Origin: Puniceibacterium sp. IMCC21224
GTDB lineage: Bacteria > Pseudomonadota > Alphaproteobacteria > Rhodobacterales > Rhodobacteraceae
Assembly (NCBI RefSeq): GCF_001038505.1
Contig: NZ_LDPY01000002.1
Location: 377,717-441,716, forward strand
Direction of reading: 5' to 3'
Length of the DNA: 64,000 nt
Part shown: positions 35,284 through 44,274 of the stretch, piece after piece
Layout of the letters: each line of letters starts with the position of its first letter
Numbering within the stretch: position 1 is the first letter of the stretch
Made by a program: the position numbers and the translations under genes
Notes under the pieces: model-generated
Database searches by the model: none
What the model was told of the DNA's origin: nothing
The model's input: the letters and a program-made list of their open reading frames with translations, nothing else

Positions 35284-35520
35284 TCAGGCTTTTTGCAATT
35301 GCTGCGGCGCAGGAAACATCTTGGCCAATTTACGGAGGTTTTGGGCGGTGGCGGCGAGAATAAATTCGTCATTTGCGCCGTTCGGGCCGCGTAGTCGACG
35401 TCTTCCCGGCCCCAGAAGACGTTTGAGGTGAGCGAAGAGCATTTCGACCTTCTTCCTTAATCACATCGACACGGCATATTGATCGGTCTTCGCAATGTCG
35501 CGTGCGATTTTGCAGGCGTC
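35284..35520 (-). pseudogene. 3' end of a DDE transposase (IS1182/IS5-like)
   Basis: The minus strand encodes ACKIARDIAKTDQYAVSM, a stop, then RKKVEMLFAHLKRLLGPGR, RLRGPNGANDEFILAATAQN and LRKLAKMF-PAPQQLQKA before the natural stop. This is the C-terminal part of DDE transposases with a KVEMLFAHLKR motif. The 5' part is lost and one nonsense codon is present. Confidence 0.75.
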
Positions 35521-35616
35521 CTCGTGTTCCGCACGGCAATGTAGTCCGTAACCGCCCTCCCGACGGCATCGATGTGCCAAGGTGGGTCAGCAATGACCCA
35601 CAAAAGGAGAGCGGTC

Positions 35617-36403
35617 ATGTCAGATATTATCACGGTCGGCGTCGATTTGGCGAAAAATGTGTTCCAAGTGCATGGAGCTGATAGTTGAGGCCGCGCAGTT
35701 CTGCGTAAGAAGTTGCGGCGCGCTCAGGTTCTGGATTTTTTCAGCCAACTTCCGCGATGCGTCGTTACGACGGAGGCGTGTGGCGGCGCCCATTTCTGGG
35801 CGCGCGAGATTGGCAAGTTGGGTCATGAGGTACGTCTGATCCCGCCCGCCTACGTCAAACCCTTCGTCAAGCGCCAGAAGAACGACATGGCGGATGCCGA
35901 AGCGATTTGCGAAGCGACGGTGCGCCCGACGAGCCAAGGAGAATGACCTGGCCCGGCGTCTGATGACTATGCCAGGCATTGACCCCCTGATCGCAACAGC
36001 AATCGCAGTGCTGGCCCCGCCGCCAGAGACGTTCCGCAAGGCACGCGACTTCGCCGCTTGGCCAGGTTTTAGTGCCGCGACAGCATTCGACAGGTGGCAA
36101 GCAGCGCCTTGCAGCCACGACAAGAATGGACGAGCGGTCGCTCAGGCGCCTTCTGATCATCGGTGCCAACGCGTCATTATCAAACGGCACACCCATGCTT
36201 CAGCCCAGCCGGGTACGTGGCTGGACGGGGTGCTGTCCCGCAAGCCGCCGATGCTGGTGCGGGTGGCGCTCGCGAACAAGATGGCGCGGATCGTCTGGGC
36301 CTTATGGCCCGCGGTGGCGTTTACCAGTCTCCGGCCACAGCGGCATAAGCCCGCTGTAGGTCGCGAGGACGTCGGAGCGGAAGAGGGCGCGCAACAGTCG
36401 TGA
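35617..36403 (+). pseudogene. IS110-family transposase with internal deletion and frameshifts
   Basis: Starts at ATG 35617 with SDIITVGVDLAKNVFQVHG (DEDD N-terminal domain), then a TGA, then RKKLRRAQVLDFFSQLP, TTEACGGAHFWAREIG and VKRQKNDMADAEAICEA. About 100 residues are missing before the C-terminal Transposase_20 part (MTMPGIDPLIATAIAVL, RKARDFAAWPG, a frame-shifted STGGKQRL and LANKMARIVWAL). Clearly dead. Confidence 0.88.
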
Positions 36404-36655
36404 GACGGGATCGGGAGAACCAGTGTGCAACAGAGTGCCATTGAGCAGGAGGCTTTGATCTGGACCCGACCTTCGAACACCATACGGGCCTGCGGCATGC
36501 ATGACGCCGCATCTTGAGGCCGGACACATGTCAGCACCCGGTGACGCGCTAAAATCAGCTCTGAAGTTTCCTCTTGCGCAAGGGGCGGTTATACATGTCA
36601 GCACAAATCTGTTGATGGGATTCACTGTATGGCTTCAGCGTGATAGCTGAGTGGG

Positions 36656-36703
36656 ATGAGCAGTTTGGCCCCTACGAAGTACGAGACCAAGAATTGGTCG
36701 TCG
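36656..36703 (+). pseudogene. 5' stub of an IS5-family transposase
   Basis: Sixteen codons, MSSLAPTKYETKNWSS, match the usual start of IS5-family transposases (APT-x-Y-x-T-x-NW) and then fuse directly to a plasmid replication gene fragment. Short, so moderate confidence. Confidence 0.5.
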
Positions 36704-36988
36704 TACATCAGCCAATGCATGGCCGCGCTGAGCGAAGGCTGCCAGGTCCATCGCAGCTTGCGCTTCAAGGCCTATGATTTGTTGGTTGCAACCAATCGTC
36801 AGACTTCGGGCCGCGGCTATGAGCTTTTGAAAGATGCCATGCGCCGCCTGCAAGGCACGCAGATCGAAACCAATCTGCGCCAGGGCGGAAAGGAATATTT
36901 CAAGATCCTCAGCCTGATCGATTCCGCCGAGATTATTCGGGAGACGCGCGACGGCCGCATGCTCGATATCGAAATCACCCTGCCCACT
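36704..36988 (+). pseudogene. Fragment of a plasmid replication initiator (RPA/RepA family)
   Basis: About 95 residues: YISQCMAALSEGCQVHRSL, RFKAYDLLVATNRQTSGRGY, ELLKDAMRRLQGTQIETNLR and SAEIIRETRDGRMLDIEITL. This is the middle of replication initiators of the RPA family (RepA of alphaproteobacterial plasmids). Both ends are cut: an IS5 stub on the left and an IS3 remnant on the right. It is direct evidence that plasmid DNA contributed to this region. Confidence 0.75.
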
Positions 36989-37620
36989 GCACGCTTGCGA
37001 CCGCTACGTTTACGCACTGTTAACCCTTCTTCGCGGTAGAACCGATACAGCTTCTTCCAATTCACCGCCCAGCCTTCACGTTTGAGCAAGATGTGCAGCC
37101 GCCGATATCCAAAGCGCCGTCGTTCAGATGACAGCGCCTTCAATCGGTCCCGTAAATCGGTGTCAGCAGGCCGCTTCGATACACGCCGGTAGACGCGTGG
37201 ATCAATCCCGGCCAAAGCGCAGGCTCGCTTCTGGTTGTATTGCTTCTCTTTCATGGCCCAGGCCGCAGCATTGCGTCGCGATCCAGGCCTCAAAAGTTTT
37301 TCCCAGCATCCCTTTGAGGGTCGACAGATCCATCATCTGCTCAGCAAGTAGCTTCTTGAGCTTGGCATTCTCCACTTCAAGCGCCTTCAGCTTCTTCGCG
37401 TCAGATACTTCCATGCCGCCATACTTGGAGCGCCACTTGTAGAACGTCGCATCGCTAACACCATGCTTGCGGCACAGATCCTTCGCGCCAAGCCCAGCTT
37501 GATGCTCTTTCAATATCCCAATGATCTGTTCTTCGCTGAAACGGCTTCTCTTCATCTTCTTTCTCCTCAGTTGGAGAACAGGCTAACCAAAAACGCCGGA
37601 CTTTTCAGGGGAGCAGGTCA
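36985..37620 (-). pseudogene. IS3-family (IS407-group) element remnant: orfA plus 5' part of orfB
   Basis: Minus strand. The left end TGACCTGCTCCCC (37620 inward) is typical of the group. OrfA starts at ATG 37555: KRSRFSEEQIIGILKEHQAG, CRKHGVSDATFYKWRSKYGG, ENAKLKKLLAEQMMDLSTLK. OrfB follows out of frame: EKQYNQKRACALAGIDPRVY, RRFGYRRLHILLKREGW, YRFYREEGLTVRKR, and is cut at about 36985 where the RepA fragment begins. The whole catalytic domain is missing. Confidence 0.85.
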
Positions 37621-37621
37621 G

Positions 37622-37832
37622 TCGAACGGGCCAGCCGATCGAGCCGTGCCACGATCAACGTGTCACCGGCTTGCAAAGCGTCAAGCGCCTTGGCGAGTTG
37701 TGGTCGATCTGATCACGCCGCACCAATTATCTCCTGGAACAATAGGTCGCATCCATGTGCGCGCAACTGTTCAAGCTGAGCATCAAGGGTCTGGCCAGAG
37801 GTCGATACACGGGCATAAGCGACGGTTTTCAT
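37622..37832 (-). pseudogene. Serine resolvase/invertase N-terminal fragment
   Basis: Minus strand from ATG 37832: KTVAYARVSTSGQTLDAQLE, LRAHGCDLLFQEIIGAA, TGA (complement of 37713-37715), SDRPQLAKALDALQAGDTL, IVARLDRLARST. This is the catalytic domain of a Tn3-type resolvase, with the active-site Ser in RVSTSGQ. One nonsense codon breaks it, and the C-terminal part is replaced by the IS3 remnant. The AT-richer 37833-37960 stretch could hold a res-like site, but none is proven. Confidence 0.85.
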
Positions 37833-38064
37833 ACCGCCATTATGCACGCGATTCTTGAACGCTCCAAGCTGTTGATTTCATTTACTAACCAAGTGCTTGC
37901 AAAAGTTTTGATTTCTGCACGCACTTACACGCCGGCTCAATGAGCAAAACTACCGGCGCGGCGCTTACAAAATGGCCGGATCGTTCAGGGCCGCAAAGGG
38001 TTGCCCGGGGCCTCGAAAGACGTCAAGATGTGTCAGAAACCGGCGCACCCGGGGAAGACGCGCG

Positions 38065-39162
38065 ATGAATTTCCCGGCAATTGTGCACGACCTGGATATA
38101 CCGGACGCGATGTCAGAGAATTTCTATTCCGGCCTGGAGGCCCGTTCCTTCTGGAAATTGGGGGTGGCTGAGACCAACCCTCTGGTGCCAGCCGACATCT
38201 ACCGTAAGAAATGGACGATCGCGCCTGAGTGGGAGATCGGAACTGCCGGTAGCTGTTTCGCCCAGCATATCGCCCGCCACATGACGAAGAACGGCTATGA
38301 CGTCGTCGATGTGGAGCCCGCGCCAAAAGGGCTTGCCCCTGATCTGCGCCAGTCTTACGGTTTTTCGCTCTATTCCGGGCGCTACGGCAATATCTACACC
38401 ACGCGCCAGCTTCTCCAGCTGATCGAGGAGGTGTTTTCGCACGCCCCCCCGGAGCCGCTGATCTGGCAAAAGGACGGGCGGTTCTACGATGCCCTGCGGC
38501 CCAATATCGAACCCGGCGGATTTGCCTCGGTCGACGAACTTGTGGCGGCCCGCGCCTATCATCTGGCACGGCTGCGCCTGCTGTTCCGGCGCATCGACCT
38601 GTTCGTGTTTACCCTGGGGTTAACCGAGGCCTGGATGCACCGCGCCAGCGGGCGCGTGACGCCGTTGGCCCCGGGGGTGATCGCCGGTCAGGACGTGGCC
38701 GAGGACTATGCCTTCGTCAATTTCGGTTTCCCCGAGGTTCTGGGCGACTTTCAGGCGGCGATGGCCGTGCTGGCGCAGAACCGCGACAAGTCGCTGCGCA
38801 CCATCGTGACGGTGTCGCCCGTGCCGCTGACCGCGACCGCGACCGGACAGCATGTCCTGCCTGCGACGAACTATTCCAAGGCGGTGTTACGCGCCGTGGC
38901 CGGTCATCTGAGTGAGACGCAGGACAGCATCGACTACTTCCCGAGTTACGAGATCGTCACCAACCCTGCGGCGCGGGGGCTGTTTTTTGCGCCGAACCTG
39001 CGTTCGGTCACCGAGCAGGGCGTCGCGACCGTGATGCAGACATTCTTTGCCGCGCATCCCGCGGTGCCGATGCAGCCGACCGCGGATTTTGCCCTGCCGC
39101 AACCGTCGTCGATCGAGGATCTCCAGTGTGAAGAGGCCCTGCTTGAGGCCTTTGGCAAATGA
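38065..39162 (+). CDS. GSCFA-domain protein
   Basis: 365 residues from ATG 38065, taken as start because the conserved region begins soon after; an in-frame upstream ATG at 37972 lies in debris. The family motif GSCFA is at residues 62-66 (IGTAGSCFAQHIAR), followed by QSYGFSLYSGRYGNIYTTRQ, FVFTLGLTEAW and TVSPVPLTATATGQH, the usual GSCFA blocks. The domain is related to SGNH/GDSL hydrolases, with the Ser in GSCFA as the presumed nucleophile, and appears in cell-surface or polysaccharide contexts. It has no signal peptide. Its stop overlaps the next gene's start (ATGA), so the two proteins are co-produced. Confidence 0.88.
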   Translation: MNFPAIVHDLDIPDAMSENFYSGLEARSFWKLGVAETNPLVPADIYRKKWTIAPEWEIGTAGSCFAQHIARHMTKNGYDVVDVEPAPKGLAPDLRQSYGFSLYSGRYGNIYTTRQLLQLIEEVFSHAPPEPLIWQKDGRFYDALRPNIEPGGFASVDELVAARAYHLARLRLLFRRIDLFVFTLGLTEAWMHRASGRVTPLAPGVIAGQDVAEDYAFVNFGFPEVLGDFQAAMAVLAQNRDKSLRTIVTVSPVPLTATATGQHVLPATNYSKAVLRAVAGHLSETQDSIDYFPSYEIVTNPAARGLFFAPNLRSVTEQGVATVMQTFFAAHPAVPMQPTADFALPQPSSIEDLQCEEALLEAFGK

Positions 39163-39929
39163 AGCGCATCTGCTTTGTCGGCAATTCCCATGTCGGGGCG
39201 ATCAAGGGCGGGATGGATGCGCTGGAGGCGACCGGGGCGCTGGACGGCTTCGACATCACGATCTTTGGCAGCCACGGCGAATCCCTGAAATCCTGCTATG
39301 TCCGGGACGGCGTCATCACCTCGGACAAGGACTTTGTGCGCGAGCGGTTTGCCTGGACCTCCGGCGGGCAGAGCGAGGTTCGGATTGCCGATTTTGACGC
39401 GGTTTTCGTTATTGCCGGGCCTTCGCTTTTTTCGGTGATGTACCTGTTCTCGGACAGTCCCAAGGAGGCCCTGCGCGACATTCCGGAAATGAGCGCGGCT
39501 TTGGTCTCGGTGGTTCTGGACAGCATGAGAGACGCCTGGCATTTCGACCTGACGCGGCAGATCGCGCTGGCCCGGCCAGAGGTGCCGGTGACGCATGTGG
39601 GGGTTCCGTTCCGGTCGGAAGCAGCACCGCGTCCGCAGTTTGTCCTGCAAAACGCAGCGGATGTGACAACGGGTTTGGCCGGTAGACTTGCCCGGCTGAA
39701 GGAGAATATCCGCACCAGTGCCCTGTCCTTTCCCGACGGGCTTTTCGCGCTGTCTCATCCCCCCGCCGCGGTTCTGGAAGAGCACGGCATCTTCACACGC
39801 CACGCCTTTTGCCGGGGTTCGCAACGGTTTTCCCCGAACAAGGACGGGGCGCATCCTGAAGATGATTTCCAGCACATGAATGCCGATTACGGCGTACATA
39901 TACTGCGGCATCTGCTGGATCTGGGCTAA
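39159..39929 (+). CDS. SGNH-hydrolase-like protein coupled to the GSCFA gene
   Basis: 256 residues. The N-terminus RICFVGNSHVGAIKGGM gives a GNSH motif (Ser 10) like block I of SGNH enzymes, and the C-terminus DDFQHMNADYG gives the D-x-x-H of block V (Asp 236, His 239). The middle has no domain I recognise. Together this suggests an esterase or acyl transfer fold. It is translationally coupled to the GSCFA protein, so the two may act in sequence on the same, possibly glycan, substrate. No signal peptide or membrane helix. Function is not established. Confidence 0.72.
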   Translation: MKRICFVGNSHVGAIKGGMDALEATGALDGFDITIFGSHGESLKSCYVRDGVITSDKDFVRERFAWTSGGQSEVRIADFDAVFVIAGPSLFSVMYLFSDSPKEALRDIPEMSAALVSVVLDSMRDAWHFDLTRQIALARPEVPVTHVGVPFRSEAAPRPQFVLQNAADVTTGLAGRLARLKENIRTSALSFPDGLFALSHPPAAVLEEHGIFTRHAFCRGSQRFSPNKDGAHPEDDFQHMNADYGVHILRHLLDLG

Positions 39930-40144
39930 GGGGGACGGGGTGCTGAGGACACAAAACTTACCGAAATCCAGGGGATTCTACCTTCGCGATTTGTCTCGGC
40001 CAAACCATTGATATCTTTTGGGAGGCTGTGATGGACAAAGGCACCGCTACTTGGGGAATATCGGTTGAAATCCAGCGTTTAAATTTCTGCGCTGAGACAT
40101 TGCCCAAAAATTGGCTTTCGAAATTAGTTAATAAATACAAATAC

Positions 40145-40201
40145 CTCAGGCCGCTCGCAGCCCTTCAGCAGCTCGTCCAGCAGTTCCTTGGTAATCGTCA
40201 T
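40145..40201 (-). pseudogene. 5' stub of an IS256-family transposase
   Basis: Minus strand from ATG 40201, preceded by GGGGAGCAAGGACG: MTITKELLDELLKGCERPE, the standard start of IS256-family (MULE-type) transposases, then unrelated sequence. Nineteen codons only. Confidence 0.65.
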
Positions 40202-40266
40202 CGTCCTTGCTCCCCTCAGGAAACATGGACCAGTTCACAAATACACGGAAGGTCGGACACTCTCAG

Positions 40267-40350
40267 GCGGATCGCAAGACCGCCTGAGAGTTCCTTGAAC
40301 TTCTGCTCAAGGCCGTCCCCTATCGCATCCACACGATCCTGACTGACAAC
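40267..40350 (+). pseudogene. Fragment of an IS481-family transposase
   Basis: ADRKTA, stop, EFLELLLKAVPYRIHTILTDN: part of the DDE core including the second Asp (TDN). The stop codon lies in a 10-bp perfect inverted repeat (40261-40270 with 40280-40289). No other part of the element is recognisable. Confidence 0.65.
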
Positions 40351-40360
40351 GTCCTATGCG

Positions 40361-40761
40361 AGGAATAATTGGCTGATTTGGCATCAGGTCATTGTCATAT
40401 CGAGTTGCCTCGATACAGTTCATAAACTGTCTCATTTTGGCAATTTGGTCCACGACAGTCTCTCCCATAACAAACACAGAGTACGCTTTTGCGGCTCTCA
40501 CGGTCCTTAAGACGAGATCATCGGGTCGCTAACACCAGAGGCCGGGACTGAACAACTAGTGATGCCGCCATTCAAACTTGTCTGACGCTGAAGATCGCGG
40601 TTGGCATGCCGCTTCGCCAGACAACTGGCTTCTGCACGATCTTGTTGTGTCTTGCAGCGGGATGCCGCCCCCCAAACGACATCGGATGTGTCAAGCTGGT
40701 TCCGCAACCGAGACCAGCTTGAACGATGATCAGAAGTAGTGGATCACCTGTTGTCAACCAC
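40361..40761. other. Gene-free debris region
   Basis: About 400 bases between the IS481 fragment and the binding-protein gene. Short frames on both strands match nothing I recognise and composition is mixed; probably mobile-element debris. Confidence 0.4.
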
Positions 40762-41778
40762 CTATCCGAAATGCTTGGCCGCTTCCCTCGCCGCGGACAT
40801 ATCGGCGACCGCAGCGATGGGTTGCTTTTGTTTGAGACTGCCGAGACCGACAAACATGTCCTGCAAATAGTCGATGTCGGTGTCGCTGATGGACAGATCT
40901 CCCGAATATGGGCGCTGGTTCTGGTTGTAGTCCCAGATCGCCTGCGCCGAAGGTTCGTCGAAATCCTTTTGGGCGGCCTTTCGGGCCTCGAAAAAGGCAT
41001 CTCGGGCCTCGGGCGTCATCAGATATTCATAGAGCGCACCAAAGGCTGCCATCACCGCTACAAGACCTTCGTGCTTGTCGCGGATCGCCTCGTCCGAAGC
41101 ATAGGCGGTCTGGAAGGTGTAGTGCGGCAGCGCCTCCCACATGTTGCCCTGCTGAACCACGTCCAGTCCGTCGCTGTCGTTCAGATGCGACACGCTGGAA
41201 CAGCAGGCGTCGGCCGAGCCGTCGACCACGGCCTTGTAGCAATTGTCGTTGCTGCCCTTGTTGACAAATGTCACCTCTGTCGGGTCGATACCGTTTTCCT
41301 TGAGCAACTGGAGCATCAGAGCGTGCAGCAGGCCAAGGTCGCCACCAACGGCAATGGTCTTGCCCCTGAGATCCGCGAGGGTCGCGATACCCTCGGGTTT
41401 TGCAAAGACTGTCAGCGCAGTCTTCTTCATCCCGGCGCCGACAATCTTGAGCTTGGCGCCCTGCTCGATCCGCGGCAATACCATGTTGTAGCCTGAAACC
41501 ATGCATAGGTCTGCGGCCCCTGAGGCGATGGTGTCAAACGGGCCGGTGGCACCGGGGGCGTCGACGATCACAGTGTCAGCGCCAAATTTCCCGAGAAAGC
41601 CCTGTTGCGCCATCAGCGCGTTCAGCGTCCGGTTTTCCAGCCCCGGATTGGTGGCAATGGCGATCTGGGTTGCGGCGGCCCGCGCGATATAGGGCGCTGC
41701 CAGACCGCCGACGGCCAGGCCTAGCCCGGTCAGGCTTGCGGTGCGCAAGAACCGGCGGCGGTTGAATATCTGGGTCAT
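40762..41778 (-). CDS. NMT1/SsuA-type ABC substrate-binding protein, orphan
   Basis: 338 residues from ATG 41778 (GGAGGAGACATCA upstream). A twin-arginine signal (NRRRFLRTASLTGLGLAVGG) is followed by a type 2 binding fold: TQIAIATNPGLENRTLNALM, GPFDTIASGAADLCMVSGYN, LRGKTIAVGGDLGLLHALML, GSADACCSSVSHLND. The layout resembles nitrate/sulfonate/taurine or thiamine-precursor binding proteins. No ABC permease or ATPase is nearby, so it either uses a distant importer or serves as a sensor. It is divergent from a Bug-type binding protein (376-base gap). Confidence 0.82.
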   Translation of the reverse strand: MTQIFNRRRFLRTASLTGLGLAVGGLAAPYIARAAATQIAIATNPGLENRTLNALMAQQGFLGKFGADTVIVDAPGATGPFDTIASGAADLCMVSGYNMVLPRIEQGAKLKIVGAGMKKTALTVFAKPEGIATLADLRGKTIAVGGDLGLLHALMLQLLKENGIDPTEVTFVNKGSNDNCYKAVVDGSADACCSSVSHLNDSDGLDVVQQGNMWEALPHYTFQTAYASDEAIRDKHEGLVAVMAAFGALYEYLMTPEARDAFFEARKAAQKDFDEPSAQAIWDYNQNQRPYSGDLSISDTDIDYLQDMFVGLGSLKQKQPIAAVADMSAAREAAKHFG

Positions 41779-42154
41779 TGATGTCTCCTCCTGCGGACAT
41801 TTCCGCCGTTCCCGGGAACCTGGCGGGCCGACGGCATACCCAGGATCGACCGCGGAAGGCCGGAGCACCAATTCGAAAGCCATCGCCAAAGATAGGATGG
41901 TTGCCCGCTACCCGAGTCATTGGAAATTGTGACCGACGGGGCGCATCGCGAAACACGCCGCGGTCATTGGAATTCAACCCAGCCCTATTCTCAGATCATG
42001 GGCAGGTGGCTAACTTGCCTACGATCAGCGTATCGCCGTGATGCGTGAAGGGGATGGAGCTTCGGACGTGTCCGGCAAACCAAATGCCGGGCGTCGCAGA
42101 ACGATATGTGGGCGCTACGACGCGCCCAAGAAGAAACCAAGAGGAGGAAACGAA
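41779..42154. promoter_or_regulatory. Divergent region between two binding-protein genes, with a direct repeat
   Basis: 376 bases without a credible gene. GTCATTGGAA occurs twice in the same direction, at 41916-41925 and 41963-41972 (47 bases apart), each followed by A/T-rich bases: a possible regulator site. No clear promoter boxes were assigned. Confidence 0.4.
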
Positions 42155-43192
42155 ATGGCACTATCACACCTAAGGACGCTTTGCGGACTGGCACTGGTGG
42201 CGGCAACAGCAATCGCAGCGCCTGCCTTTGGCCAGACGGTCGAGGAATTCTACAGCGACAAGGACGTGACAATGATCGTCAGCGCCCCGGCGGGCACGCT
42301 GACCGACACCATCGTGCGCCAGTTCGCGCAGTATTACGTCAAGCATATCCCGGGCCAGCCCGATGCGATCGTGCTGAACGTGGCGGGGGCCGGCGGCATG
42401 GTCGCGGCGGCATCGCTGCAATCGAAACAGGACAACGACGGGTCAGTCATCGGGTTTCTGCAACGCAACAACCTGTATGTGCCGCTGCTCGATCCCAGCC
42501 AGAACGCCTTTGACCCGCGCGAGGTCACCTGGCTCGGCAGTCTGGACAAGGTCTATTACGCCATGGTCGCCATGACGCGGTCGGGCGTGACCACCGCCGA
42601 CGACCTGTTTGACAAGCCTTTGGTGATCGGCGCCACCGGATTTGCCAATGAAAATCGGACAATGCCGGCGCTGGTCAACGACTATCTTGGCGGTCAGATA
42701 AAGATCATTCCGGGCTATTCGGGCCGGGGCGAGGTTTATCTGGCGATGGAACGCGGCGAAGTTGATGGCTGGGCCTCGACGGTAGACGGGCTGTTTCAGG
42801 GTGAACCTGTGAACATGCTGGCGGATGGCACCATGAAGGTGCTGCTGAATCTGGGCTGGGTCAGCCACCCCGCGTTCCCGGATGTGCCGAACCTGACGCC
42901 CTATGTCACCGACCCGGACGTCAAGGCACTGCTCGATTTCTTCCTGCTGCCATTGCAGGCGGGTCGCCCCTTTGCCGTGCCGAATGGTGTGCCGCAGGAC
43001 CGTGTCGATGCGCTGCGCGCCGCGTTTGACGCAACCATGGCCGATCCCGAATTCCTGGCCGCGATGAAGGCGAAGAATTATGGCGTCGACCCGATCAGCG
43101 GTGCCGAGGTCGAACAAATCATCGAAACGCTCTGGTCCACACCCGAGGTGCAGCTTGAAACCGCACGTCAGGTTGTGACGCCACAGGGCTGA
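42155..43192 (+). CDS. Bug-like periplasmic binding protein, divergent subgroup
   Basis: 345 residues from ATG 42155 (GAGGAGGAAACGAA before it). The signal peptide ends near PAFGQ. The mature protein opens TVEEFYSDKDVTMIVSAPAG, then VLNVAGAGGMVAAASLQSK, NLYVPLLDPSQNAFDPRE and GATGFANENRTMPALVNDYL, ending RPFAVPNGVPQDRVDALRAA. It keeps the Bug/TctC layout but differs from classical members; its nearest relative here is the protein at 49589-50623, with the same VEEFYSD start. It heads a unit with an amidohydrolase and a TctA-TctB fusion, its likely permease. Confidence 0.85.
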   Translation: MALSHLRTLCGLALVAATAIAAPAFGQTVEEFYSDKDVTMIVSAPAGTLTDTIVRQFAQYYVKHIPGQPDAIVLNVAGAGGMVAAASLQSKQDNDGSVIGFLQRNNLYVPLLDPSQNAFDPREVTWLGSLDKVYYAMVAMTRSGVTTADDLFDKPLVIGATGFANENRTMPALVNDYLGGQIKIIPGYSGRGEVYLAMERGEVDGWASTVDGLFQGEPVNMLADGTMKVLLNLGWVSHPAFPDVPNLTPYVTDPDVKALLDFFLLPLQAGRPFAVPNGVPQDRVDALRAAFDATMADPEFLAAMKAKNYGVDPISGAEVEQIIETLWSTPEVQLETARQVVTPQG

Positions 43193-43209
43193 GCGACTCC
43201 TGCGACAAT

Positions 43210-43236
43210 CCTGGCGCGGACCTGGTTCGCGCCAGG
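43210..43236 (+). promoter_or_regulatory. Intercistronic hairpin after Bug-like gene
   Basis: CCTGGCGCG (43210-43218) and CGCGCCAGG (43228-43236) form a perfect 9-bp stem with a 9-base loop, 18 bases after the stop. There is no T-tract. Same position and size as the hairpin after tctC at 33.1 kb. Confidence 0.65.
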
Positions 43237-43326
43237 CCGCTAAACGCCAGATCTCCGTCAGGAGGCAGGCAGTTCACGACCCGGTCGCCGCGCGTGACGG
43301 TCCATTTGCAAGAGGTCCCATTTCCC

Positions 43327-44181
43327 ATGACACCCCGGATCATCGACATCCACCCGCATATCATCTCGGCGGACACCGACCGCTATCCGATTGCCCCGCA
43401 GGCCGGCCACCGGTCGACCTGGTCGGAAAAGCGGCCATCGAGTTTCGAGGAACTGATCGCCGGGATGGACGAGGCCGGGATCGCCAAGGCAGCCATCGTG
43501 CATTCCTCGACCACCTACGGCCACAACAACGATTATGTCACCGACAGCGTGGCGACACAGCCAGAACGCTTTACCGCCGTGTGTTCGTTCGACCTGCTAG
43601 CGCCGGATGCCCTGCAGACCTTTGAACACTGGCAGTCCCGTGGCATGGGTGGTGTCCGCCTGTTCACCGGCGGCGCCACCAAACAGACCGACGGGCGTTG
43701 GCTGGTCAATCCCATCACCTTTCCGGTGTGGGAACGCTGCGGCGAGCTAGGCATGTCGATGGTGATCCAGACGACCCCTGCGGGTCTGTCGATGGTGGCG
43801 GAACTGGCGGAAAGGTTCCCGAAGGTCAAGATCGCTCTGGACCATTGCGGACGCCCGGTGCTGTCCGAGGGTTCGCCCTACCCTGCCTGTGCTGCCCTGT
43901 TCGATCTGGCGAAATTCGATAACGTCTATCTCAAGATCACGCCAAAGACATTCGATCTGGCGCAGGCTGCGCCCGGGGGGGCGGACGCGTTCTTTGCGCA
44001 TCTGGTCGGGGTTTTCGGGGCGAACCATCTGGCGTTCGGCTCGAACCACCCGGCATCGGACGGGTCGATGAAGGCGCTGATCGACCAGGGGCAGACCTGC
44101 TTCCGCGCCCTGTCCGACGACGACCGGGCCTGGATCTGGGGCCGGACGGCACAGACGCTGTATCCGATGCTGGCGGACTAA
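43327..44181 (+). CDS. TIM-barrel amidohydrolase (COG3618, PDC-hydrolase-like)
   Basis: 284 residues from ATG 43327. Metal-site motifs: IDIHPHIIS (HxH), AIVHSSTTYGHNNDYV, KIALDHCGRPVLSEG and LAFGSNHPASDG (Asp/His after strand 8). Overall it resembles 2-pyrone-4,6-dicarboxylate hydrolase LigI and other COG3618 lactonases, which open cyclic lactones. Paralogue at 53694-54566. It lies between a binding protein and a TTT fusion permease in one unit, suggesting it acts on the imported compound. The exact substrate is inference only. Confidence 0.82.
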   Translation: MTPRIIDIHPHIISADTDRYPIAPQAGHRSTWSEKRPSSFEELIAGMDEAGIAKAAIVHSSTTYGHNNDYVTDSVATQPERFTAVCSFDLLAPDALQTFEHWQSRGMGGVRLFTGGATKQTDGRWLVNPITFPVWERCGELGMSMVIQTTPAGLSMVAELAERFPKVKIALDHCGRPVLSEGSPYPACAALFDLAKFDNVYLKITPKTFDLAQAAPGGADAFFAHLVGVFGANHLAFGSNHPASDGSMKALIDQGQTCFRALSDDDRAWIWGRTAQTLYPMLAD

Positions 44182-44274
44182 CGACCGGGCATCGGCACCA
44201 CACACACTTTTGGGGGCCACCGGCCCGGTCCTGCCGGGCGGCGGATGGCCGCGCCGACAAAGAGGTAGCACACC

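Noticed and set aside
40261..40289. Perfect 10-bp hairpin as a terminator
   Set aside because: It lies inside an IS481 transposase fragment with no intact gene upstream and no T-tract, so it is more likely incidental.
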